DNA of 38,759 nt, taken from the IMG/VR virus record IMGVR_UViG_3300042507_004375, positions 1 to 38,759 of that record; one strand, written 5' to 3'. This document shows, piece by piece, positions 31,723 to 38,759 of the stretch (its first letter is position 1; every line of letters begins with the position of its first letter). The notes under the pieces are model-generated. The model had not been told where the DNA came from. It made no database searches and saw only the letters and a program-made list of their open reading frames with translations. Both the position numbers and the translations under genes were made by a program. This DNA is from a virus.

Positions 31723-33717
31723 ATGAAAAAACTGTTATATATAGCCCCTCACCTATCAACTGGGGGATTACCACAATATCTAACTAAAAAAATAGAACTA
31801 CTTAAAGATAAATTTGAAATTTATCTTGTAGAATGGGTTGATTGTACAGGTGGTGTTTTAGTAGTTACTAGAAATAAAATTGTAAAGCTTATCGACAGTG
31901 ATAAGTTTTTTACATTAGGAGACAACAAACAAGAACTAATTAACATTATATCTAAAATAAAACCAGATATAATTCATTTAGAAGAAATACCAGAATTTTT
32001 TATGGATTCTGATATTACTAAACAAATATATAATCCTAATAGAAAATATGTTATTGTAGAAACATCTCATGACTCATCATATGATGTATCAAATAAACAG
32101 TTCTTTCCAGACAAATTTATGTTTGTCTCACAATGGCAGATAGATCAATATAAGAGCATTGATGTACCTAGTGTATTAATCGAATATCCTATTGAATATA
32201 TAGAACGTCCCGACCGTACTGAGGTACTACGTAATTTACACTTAGATCCAACAAAAAAACACATTTTACACGTTGGGTTATACACATCAAGAAAGAATCA
32301 AAAAGAATTCTTTGAATATGCTAAAGCATTTCCTGAGTATGAGTTTCATAGTTTAGGTAATAGAGCAGACAACTTTAAATGGTATTGGGAACCATTAGAA
32401 CAAAACACTCCTCCTAATTTAACATGGTGGAATGAAAGAACAGATGTAGATGCTTTTTATCAAGCAATGGATTTGTTTTTGTTTACTTCTAGAGGAACAA
32501 ACAATGATAAAGAAACAATGCCTTTAGTAATCCGAGAGGCAATATCATATCAGATACCAACCTTAATTTACAATCTAGAGGTATATCAGAATTATTTTGA
32601 TAAGTTTGAAAAAGTAAATTATCTTGATTTTGATAGTTTTAGAACAAATTGTGATATAATCAAAAATACTCTAGAACAAAATAATAATATAAATCTTGAT
32701 GAAGAAGCAATTGTTATATCAACATACCCTATATCAAGTTCTACAATACAAACAACTAAAGAATGTATTGAATCTTTAAGACAAACTGGTAGAAAAATTA
32801 TATTAACATCTCATATTCCTATTCCTGAAGAATTACAAAAAATTGTAGATTATTGTTTATATGATTCTAATAATATTTTAACTAAACATACATTCTATAA
32901 ACACACATGGGTTGATTATGATACATGGAGAGTTGATTTAAATTTAACCGGAGAAGATAATGATGTATATCATGGACCTGCTGTTTATACAAATTATTAT
33001 AATGCAGCTGTATTAGCTAATAATTTAGGTATTAAAAAATTGTACTTTTTAAATTATGATTACTATTTAAAAAATTCTTTATATATAGATAATATATCTT
33101 TAATTTTAAATAATAAAAAAGCATATGTTTGTTTAAAAAAAGAACAAGAAGGTAATACAGTTACTACTTTCTTTTTAGCATCTGATCCACAGTTCTATTT
33201 AAATCATTTTCCATTAATTAAAACATCTAAAGATTATGATGATTTAATGGTAAAATGGGGTAGTGAATCTAATGGTTTGGAAAATTTAGCATATCATACA
33301 TTTAATCAAGATAAAGATAAAATATATTGGGAAGAAGAATCTAAATTCAATAATTTAATAACTGAAAATTTTGAACATAAAGATTACTCTAGAATCGAAT
33401 ATTTTTCAGTAATCCCTATAAAAGATAATCTAAATCAATTTGCTGTATTTTTACATGTAAATAATTTTCAAGATAGTAGAGTTATTAATATAACAATAAC
33501 TGAAAATGATAATCTTATATCTGATGATAATATAAATTTTACCAATAAAATGTCATGGTTTAAACAAATATTTTCAAATATAGAAAATATATATGAAATA
33601 AAATATAAATCATTTGATGAAATAAATGGTTCTTTAATTGAAACAAAAGTTATTAAAATAGATAAAGATTATTTTGAAAATAAAATTAATCAAAACGGTT
33701 TACTTATATTAAAATGA
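31723..33717 (+). CDS. Two-domain glycosyltransferase (GT4-like plus second domain, 664 aa)
   Basis: The N-terminal half (1-320) is GT-B/GT4-like: LLYIAPHLSTGGLPQYLTKK at the start, KHILHVGLYTSRKNQKEFFE (179-198) and ETMPLVIREAISYQIPTLIY (264-283) at the donor site. The C-terminal half (from about 326) begins EEAIVISTYPISSSTIQTTK and continues ILTSHIPIPEELQKIVDYCL, YHGPAVYTNYYNAAVLANN and LYFLNYDYYL. This resembles domains attached to other phage and bacterial glycosyltransferases and may be a second, GT-A-like transferase. It therefore could add two sugars in sequence. Start of the second modification cluster; its stop overlaps the next ATG (ATGA). Confidence 0.85.
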   Translation: MKKLLYIAPHLSTGGLPQYLTKKIELLKDKFEIYLVEWVDCTGGVLVVTRNKIVKLIDSDKFFTLGDNKQELINIISKIKPDIIHLEEIPEFFMDSDITKQIYNPNRKYVIVETSHDSSYDVSNKQFFPDKFMFVSQWQIDQYKSIDVPSVLIEYPIEYIERPDRTEVLRNLHLDPTKKHILHVGLYTSRKNQKEFFEYAKAFPEYEFHSLGNRADNFKWYWEPLEQNTPPNLTWWNERTDVDAFYQAMDLFLFTSRGTNNDKETMPLVIREAISYQIPTLIYNLEVYQNYFDKFEKVNYLDFDSFRTNCDIIKNTLEQNNNINLDEEAIVISTYPISSSTIQTTKECIESLRQTGRKIILTSHIPIPEELQKIVDYCLYDSNNILTKHTFYKHTWVDYDTWRVDLNLTGEDNDVYHGPAVYTNYYNAAVLANNLGIKKLYFLNYDYYLKNSLYIDNISLILNNKKAYVCLKKEQEGNTVTTFFLASDPQFYLNHFPLIKTSKDYDDLMVKWGSESNGLENLAYHTFNQDKDKIYWEEESKFNNLITENFEHKDYSRIEYFSVIPIKDNLNQFAVFLHVNNFQDSRVINITITENDNLISDDNINFTNKMSWFKQIFSNIENIYEIKYKSFDEINGSLIETKVIKIDKDYFENKINQNGLLILK

Positions 33718-34664
33718 AAATAGCACAAATACATCCAGGTTGTGGGATATCAGTTCCTCCTCCATCTTGGGGAGCAATAGAAAAAATAGTATGGGAATTT
33801 ATGGTGAATCTTAAAAAATTAGGTCATCAAGTAGATTTAAAATGGGCTAACGAAGTTAAACCAGGAGAATATGATTTAGTAATGGTTCATGTTGCTAATT
33901 TAGCATTAGAATTAGCTGATAAAGGAATACCATATATTTTTCAACATCATGACCATCATGCTTTTCATTATGGAAAAACATCTGATGTATATAAACAAAA
34001 TAAAGAGGCTATGGAAAAATCAGTATTTTCCTTAGTTCCAGCAAGATATTTAGTTAATTATTTTGAGTTACCAAATGTTTATTATTTTTCACATGGTATA
34101 AACAATGAAGAATTTTATCCTATAAATAAATCTAAACCTACTGAACCTAAATTACTTATGATAGCTAACAATGGATTAGCAGGTGATCCTGGTTTTGATA
34201 GAAAAGGATTTACATATGGAATAGCATTAGCTCAAGCTCGTAATCTACCTATTACAATAGCAGGACCATCAAATAATAAACATTTCTTTAATAATCATTT
34301 ATGGGTGTTGGCTTATCCAAAACTTAATATTATATTTGATTTACCAAATGAACAACTATTAAATCTATACCATCAACATGATATATTTATACATCCAACA
34401 ATGTTAGAGGCAGGTCATCCTAATTTAACAATGTTAGAGGCAGTAGCTTCTGGTTTACCATTAATTGCAGATTGGGAACATGAAACTATATTTCATGGGG
34501 CTTGGAGGTCACCTAGAGATGTCTTTGAAATGTCTAGAGGATTAGATGATATAATGAATAATTGGGAATTATATAGAACAAAATGTTCAGAAACAGCTAA
34601 AGAATTATCATGGTACAATCGTTCAAAAGAATTAATAAATTTATATAATGAACATGCGAACTAA
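33714..34664 (+). CDS. Glycosyltransferase family 4-like protein (316 aa)
   Basis: GT-B retaining transferase. N-terminal IHPGCGISVPPPSWGAIEKI corresponds to the GGxExxV acceptor loop; the C-terminal domain has ANNGLAGDPGFDRKGFTYGI and the donor-binding HPTMLEAGHPNLTMLEAVASG (E232 and E242, an E-x7-E-like motif). Length is a little short for GT4 (usually 350-400). It overlaps both neighbours by 4 and 17 nt, so is translationally coupled. Sugar specificity cannot be read from sequence. Confidence 0.88.
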   Translation: MKIAQIHPGCGISVPPPSWGAIEKIVWEFMVNLKKLGHQVDLKWANEVKPGEYDLVMVHVANLALELADKGIPYIFQHHDHHAFHYGKTSDVYKQNKEAMEKSVFSLVPARYLVNYFELPNVYYFSHGINNEEFYPINKSKPTEPKLLMIANNGLAGDPGFDRKGFTYGIALAQARNLPITIAGPSNNKHFFNNHLWVLAYPKLNIIFDLPNEQLLNLYHQHDIFIHPTMLEAGHPNLTMLEAVASGLPLIADWEHETIFHGAWRSPRDVFEMSRGLDDIMNNWELYRTKCSETAKELSWYNRSKELINLYNEHAN

Positions 34665-35340
34665 ATTTTATACAAAAAATAACCAACTAATTGACATATC
34701 AACATGGGATATATCAGGTGATATAAATGATATAGGAAATAGATATGGTTGGGAAGGATCAATGGCTTATGGTAATTTAATACATGATGAATTAAATATC
34801 CATGGACCTGGAATGCAATATGGTGATATTTATTTAGATTTAGGGGCTAACATTGGTATGTCTGCTATTAGAGCTGAGTCCAAAGGATGTTCTAAAATAT
34901 ATTGTATCGAACCAGATCCTGGAGTGTTTGAGGCTTTAAATAAAAATAAAAGTTATAATTGGATCGTAGATAATATAGCTATAGGTACAGAACAAGGGTA
35001 TATTGATATTTCTAAATGGCCTGATTGGTGGGATGTACAACCAATTCAATGTATTACATTAGATCAATTTTTTGCGAAACATAATCTTAGTAAAGTAGAT
35101 TATATGAAGTGTGATATTGAAGGTCATGAAAAATATGTTTTTGAAAATGTAAGTCAAATAACATGGGATAAAATACAAAAAATATTTTTTGAATATCATG
35201 AAGACACTCAAAATTTAAATGAAGAACAAAGAAATGAAGAACGATTAAAATTTGTTAAATTTTTTGCTGATAAAGGTTTTAATAATCATTTTGTTTCTCT
35301 TGGATATTATCAAAGTTTTATATATTATTGGAAATCATGA
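34648..35340 (+). CDS. FkbM-family SAM methyltransferase
   Basis: O-methyltransferase domain of the FkbM type, often modifying sugars of surface glycans. SAM motif I is YLDLGANIGMSAIRAES (62-78), followed by IYCIEPDPGVFEAL (84-97), the family block CITLDQFF and VDYMKCDIEGHEKYVFENV, and a final YYQSFIYYWK. The 230-residue length is complete for the family. ATG 34648 is chosen; ATG 34654 is an in-frame alternative. It lies between two glycosyltransferase genes with overlaps on both sides, so it probably caps or modifies the glycan they build. Confidence 0.92.
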   Translation: MNMRTKFYTKNNQLIDISTWDISGDINDIGNRYGWEGSMAYGNLIHDELNIHGPGMQYGDIYLDLGANIGMSAIRAESKGCSKIYCIEPDPGVFEALNKNKSYNWIVDNIAIGTEQGYIDISKWPDWWDVQPIQCITLDQFFAKHNLSKVDYMKCDIEGHEKYVFENVSQITWDKIQKIFFEYHEDTQNLNEEQRNEERLKFVKFFADKGFNNHFVSLGYYQSFIYYWKS

Positions 35341-36533
35341 AAAACATATTAATTAACGAATACAACAATACCCCAATCCTAAATTTAGAGAATAAAAAAC
35401 CACAAAATAAATTTATAATTAATTTTATAGATGGTGCTTTCTTAGAAATATTAGGTCCTGTAAATCTAGAATATAAAGCTAAATTTATAGATCGAAAAAC
35501 TAAAAAAGTACTCCATGAAACTACACTTAGTAATAACATGTGGACTCGTACTAATATTAAATATTGTATTAATTGGCGAGTAGAAGTTTATCAAAACAAT
35601 AATTTAGTGTATGAACATGATTGGGATCCAACAGGTAAAAGAGTCTATATTGCTTTAGATTCAGGAGCCTTAGGTGATACATTAGCTTGGTTTCCATATG
35701 TAGAAGAATTTAGAAAAACATTTATGTGTGATGTTGTATGTTCTACATTCCATAATGATTGGTTTAAAGAAAACTATCCAAATATTGAATTTATAAAACC
35801 AGGTACAGTAGCGAATGATTTATATGCTATGTATCCAATTGGATGGTTTTATGATAATAAAAAAGTAGTATATGATAAAGTACCAATTGATTTTAAAAAA
35901 TATCCATTACAACAAACAGCTAGTGAAATTTTAGGATTAAGCTATAGTGAAACAAAACCAAATCTAGTTACACCTAATATAAAAACAGATATTGAAGGAG
36001 AATATGTAGTAATAGCACCTCATGCTTCAGCTCATGCTAAGTACTGGATGTATGAAAAAGGATGGCAATCTATAATAGACTATTTAAATGAAAAAGGATA
36101 TAAAGTAGTTATGTTAACTGGAGAGCCTTTAAATGATGAATGGCATGATTCAAAATTAGGAGGTACACTAACTGGAGTAATAAATAAAACTGGATATCAT
36201 ATAGATATTAAAGACCGAATGATTGATATTAGAGATGCTAAAGCATTTATAGGAGTAGGTAGTGGATTAAGTTGGTTATCATGGTCATTAAACACCCCTA
36301 CAATTTTAATATCTGGTTTTAGTTATCCATATACTGAAATGCAAGACTGTGAACGTATATTCCCTGAAAATAAATCAGTATGTACTGGATGTTTTAACAG
36401 ACATTGGCTAAACCCAGGAGATTGGGAATGGTGTCCTGATCATAAAGATACTCCAAGACAATTTGAATGTACTAAAACAATCACCCCAGATCAAATAATT
36501 AAATCAATAAATAAAATTTTAAAAATCAAATAA
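35337..36533 (+). CDS. TibC/BAHT-like protein O-heptosyltransferase
   Basis: Closely resembles the bacterial autotransporter heptosyltransferase family (TibC, AAH), which transfers heptose from ADP-heptose to Ser of repeat-rich adhesins. Evidence: the 398-residue length (TibC about 406); the GT9-like N-terminal site VYIALDSGALGDTLAWFPYV (103-122); donor-domain segments IAPHASAHAKYWM and FIGVGSGLSWLSWSLNTPTI; and the diagnostic C-terminal Cys4 motif CTGCFNRHWLNPGDWEWCPD with a fourth Cys in QFEC (C349, C352, C366, C378), the iron-binding element of TibC. Start is ATG 35337 (ATGA overlap with the methyltransferase stop); the TTG at 35328 is less likely. Near the Ser/Thr-rich fibres, these are its likeliest acceptors. 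Confidence 0.87.
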   Translation: MKNILINEYNNTPILNLENKKPQNKFIINFIDGAFLEILGPVNLEYKAKFIDRKTKKVLHETTLSNNMWTRTNIKYCINWRVEVYQNNNLVYEHDWDPTGKRVYIALDSGALGDTLAWFPYVEEFRKTFMCDVVCSTFHNDWFKENYPNIEFIKPGTVANDLYAMYPIGWFYDNKKVVYDKVPIDFKKYPLQQTASEILGLSYSETKPNLVTPNIKTDIEGEYVVIAPHASAHAKYWMYEKGWQSIIDYLNEKGYKVVMLTGEPLNDEWHDSKLGGTLTGVINKTGYHIDIKDRMIDIRDAKAFIGVGSGLSWLSWSLNTPTILISGFSYPYTEMQDCERIFPENKSVCTGCFNRHWLNPGDWEWCPDHKDTPRQFECTKTITPDQIIKSINKILKIK

Positions 36534-36536
36534 AAC

Positions 36537-36785
36537 ATGGAAAAATTAACAACAGAAGAATTACAAAAATTGCAAAATCTTCAAGATAAAGGTCAAGCTT
36601 TAATTAATGAATTAGGTCAAATTGAAGTAGCTAAAATTTCACTTGAAATTAGACATGAAAAAGCAAAACAAACATTAGTTGAACTTCAACAAGAAGAAAT
36701 AGACTATGGAAAACAAATGAGTGAAAAGTATGGTCCTATTTCAGTTAATCCAGAGACTGGAGAGATTACAAAAGTTGAGGCCTAA
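36537..36785 (+). CDS. Small coiled-coil protein (82 aa)
   Basis: Residues 5-65 are a continuous amphipathic helix with heptad spacing of Leu and Ile (EELQKLQNLQDKGQALINEL, QTLVELQQEEIDYGKQMSEK), followed by a short tail with VNPETGEITKVEA. It starts 3 nt after the heptosyltransferase stop. Such small coiled-coil proteins are common beside tail genes in T4-like phages; no function is assigned. It may be an adaptor or chaperone. Confidence 0.78.
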   Translation: MEKLTTEELQKLQNLQDKGQALINELGQIEVAKISLEIRHEKAKQTLVELQQEEIDYGKQMSEKYGPISVNPETGEITKVEA

Positions 36786-36810
36786 CATCGATTTTTAAAA
36801 GTTTCTGTCA

Positions 36811-36818
36811 TATTTATA
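36811..36818 (+). promoter_or_regulatory. TATTTATA element, 19 nt before the sheath gene
   Basis: CATATTTATAATC lies between the coiled-coil gene and ATG 36838. Confidence 0.55.
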
Positions 36819-36837
36819 ATCAACAAAATTATAAAAT

Positions 36838-38759
36838 ATGGCAGAAACCTTAATATCCCCAGGCGTATTAGCACTGGAAAACGACAATTCATTCGTATCA
36901 TCTCAACCAGTAACGGTTGGAGCAGCTATTATAGGACCAACAGTAAAAGGTCCAGTAGAAATTCCAACTATTGTTACATCTTATAGTGAGTATCAAAACA
37001 AATTTGGTACTACATTCATAAGTGGTGGTCAAGTTCAAAGCTACTTTACATCAGTAGCAGCTTTCAATTACTTTAACAACGGTGGTGAAACATTATTAGT
37101 AGCTAGAGTAGTAAGTGGATCATTCAATCCAGCTTCTTCTAGTATCTATAATTTAAATTTAGCTAGTACAGCCTCTGTAAACGCTAATTTAACTTATGTT
37201 TCAGCTAGTGTAGCTGCTGTTGGTTCAGGTTCATTTAGTGTTAATGGTATTGAATTCTTCTTTACTGGATCTACAGTAGCAAATACATCAACTAGAATAT
37301 CTGTTAATACAGGTTCATTTGCAGCTAGTACAGCAGCAGATTATGCGGCTACTGCATCAGCAGTATTTAATGTAAGTAAATCAATTGCCCCATACAGTAC
37401 TGTATTATCTGGTATAACATCTTCAGTATCAGCATCAACTGGAATTAAATTAGATGCTGGTGTAGTAGGAGGTGAATTTAATTATTTATTATTAAATGAA
37501 TTTACATTTACATCAGGAAGTACTGTTACTAAATTTAGTGGTGCTATAGGTACTGAAGCTTTAGAATTAAAAACTATTTCTGAAGGAAATATAATGAATA
37601 ATGCTGGACCTACAGGATCTAACAATTCATTAATATCAGGATCAGCAGATAATGTAAGATGGCAAATTACAAACAGAGACACAGCCTCAGGTACATTTAG
37701 TTTATTAATCAGAAGAGGTGACGATGATAATATCAATCCAGTTGTATTAGAAACATGGACTAACTTATCATTAGACCCAACCCAACCAAACTATGTATCT
37801 AAAGTAATTGGTAATCAATTCCAACAATTTAGTTCACAAGATAATCAGATTGAGGTAATTGGTGATTTTCCAACAAGATCAAGATACGTCTATGTAGCAT
37901 CAGTAAATTCTCCAACTCCTTTCTATTTAGGAAACAATGGTTTAGCTAAATCTGAATTTACTTCATCTATACCTTTCAATACCAATGGAACATTTGGTGG
38001 AGCAACAGGTGATTTATTTTATGGTGGAGGAGCTGATTATCATAATAACATTAATAGTGCTACAACTGCACCTCAAGGTATCTCATCCTCAGATTATAAT
38101 GGTATGATTAACTTATTAGCTAATGCTGATGATTATAGATTTAATGTATTGGTAGTTCCTGGTTTATTTGCTTCAACAGCAGATTTAGGTGCTTCACAAA
38201 TAACAGCTATTATTAATAACACTCAAAATAGAGGTGATTCTATTTATATATCTGATTTAGTACCATTTGGTTCAAATATAGGTGATGTTACAACTCAAGC
38301 AAATGCTAAAAACACATCATATGCTGCTACATATTGGCCTTGGGTTCAAACAATTGACCCAGACTCAGCTCAATTAGTATGGGTTCCAGCATCAACAATG
38401 ATGGTAGGTGTTTACGCTTATAATGATAATGTAAGTGAGCCTTGGTTCGCCCCAGCTGGTATTAACAGAGGTGGATTAGGAAATGTAATAAGAGCTGAAA
38501 AGAAATTAACTCAAGCTAACCGTGATACTTTATATTCAAATAAAGTAAATCCAATAGCAACATTCCCAGGAACTGGAATAGTAGCATATGGTCAGAAAAC
38601 ATTACAAACTAAAGCCTCAGCTCTTGATAGAGTAAATGTTCGTAGATTATTAATTTCTCTTAAGTCTTATATTTCTCAAGTAGCACAAAACTTAGTATTT
38701 GAACAAAACACAATTGCTACAAGAAATCAATTCTTAAGCCAAGTAAATCCATATCTAGA
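36838..38759 (+). CDS. gp18: Tail sheath protein (gp18-like), cut by the right edge
   Basis: Contractile sheath subunit. The frame is open from ATG 36838 to the end (640 codons seen; T4 gp18 has 659). Landmarks are the N-terminal SPGVLALENDNSF and AAIIGPTVKGPVEIPTIVTS, EYQNKFG, the NGGETLLVARVVSG strand, a Ser/Thr-rich insertion (about 100-260), RFNVLVVPGLFAST, NTSYAATYWPWVQTIDPDS, and the C-terminal core GINRGGLGNVIRAEKKLTQA, NPIATFPGTGIVAYGQKTL, DRVNVRRLLISLKSYIS and FEQNTIATRNQFLSQVNPYL. Only the last few residues of the conserved C-terminal domain should be missing. It restarts the virion block after the fibre-modification island. Confidence 0.96.
   Translation, partial: MAETLISPGVLALENDNSFVSSQPVTVGAAIIGPTVKGPVEIPTIVTSYSEYQNKFGTTFISGGQVQSYFTSVAAFNYFNNGGETLLVARVVSGSFNPASSSIYNLNLASTASVNANLTYVSASVAAVGSGSFSVNGIEFFFTGSTVANTSTRISVNTGSFAASTAADYAATASAVFNVSKSIAPYSTVLSGITSSVSASTGIKLDAGVVGGEFNYLLLNEFTFTSGSTVTKFSGAIGTEALELKTISEGNIMNNAGPTGSNNSLISGSADNVRWQITNRDTASGTFSLLIRRGDDDNINPVVLETWTNLSLDPTQPNYVSKVIGNQFQQFSSQDNQIEVIGDFPTRSRYVYVASVNSPTPFYLGNNGLAKSEFTSSIPFNTNGTFGGATGDLFYGGGADYHNNINSATTAPQGISSSDYNGMINLLANADDYRFNVLVVPGLFASTADLGASQITAIINNTQNRGDSIYISDLVPFGSNIGDVTTQANAKNTSYAATYWPWVQTIDPDSAQLVWVPASTMMVGVYAYNDNVSEPWFAPAGINRGGLGNVIRAEKKLTQANRDTLYSNKVNPIATFPGTGIVAYGQKTLQTKASALDRVNVRRLLISLKSYISQVAQNLVFEQNTIATRNQFLSQVNPYL

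Overview
The window is about 38.8 kb of a T4-like (myovirus) tailed-phage genome, AT-rich, with every credible gene on the + strand. It carries the T4-type head and neck set in recognisable order: large terminase (gp17-like), portal (gp20), prohead protease (gp21), acidic scaffold (gp22), major capsid protein (gp23), then PhoH, neck proteins gp13/gp14 and tail terminator gp15. The tail sheath gene (gp18) runs off the right edge. Most starts lack a Shine-Dalgarno sequence and sit in A-rich leaders. Together with the low GC this suggests a Bacteroidota-type host, but that is inference. No integrase, repressor, tRNA or CRISPR array is visible.

Layout. Positions 1-2071 hold a gene tail, a tandem pair of related unknown proteins, a possible internal-head protein and a membrane-anchored protein. 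Positions 2068-11802 form the packaging and head block. Positions 11826-12503 hold a free-standing HNH endonuclease gene boxed between two strong terminators, with its own -10-like element. Positions 12526-17332 hold a jelly-roll fibre-like protein, PhoH, the neck proteins and gp15. Positions 17370-36533 form a large island between gp15 and gp18. It contains two giant fibre genes (2034 and 1499 residues) built on Gly-X-Y triplets rich in Ser and Thr, and two clusters of glycan or sulfate modification genes. The first cluster lies between the fibres: sulfotransferase, GT9-like glycosyltransferase, APS-kinase-like protein, HxGH nucleotidyltransferase and a DUF2061-like membrane protein. The second follows fibre 2: a two-domain glycosyltransferase, a GT4 enzyme, an FkbM methyltransferase and a homologue of the TibC/BAHT protein O-heptosyltransferases with its Cys4 motif. 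A coiled-coil protein and the sheath follow.

Best candidate for an undescribed system: the island reads as a virion-decoration locus. A TibC-like protein O-heptosyltransferase, other glycosyltransferases, an O-methyltransferase and a sulfate-activation/sulfotransferase set are embedded with two fibres whose long Ser/Thr repeats are obvious acceptors. The hypothesis is that the phage glycosylates, and may sulfate or methylate, its own tail fibres. The repeats have a ruler-like order: about every eight triplets one Gly is replaced by Ala, Arg, Ser, Thr or Asn without loss of register.

Regulation. Eleven genes or gene groups, mainly structural, are preceded at 4-19 nt by TATTTATA or a one-base variant, and five of these directly follow the TAA stop of the preceding frame. 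This is a candidate late promoter or very short leader element. A second element, TATGTATAATA, follows the two terminators that flank the HNH gene.
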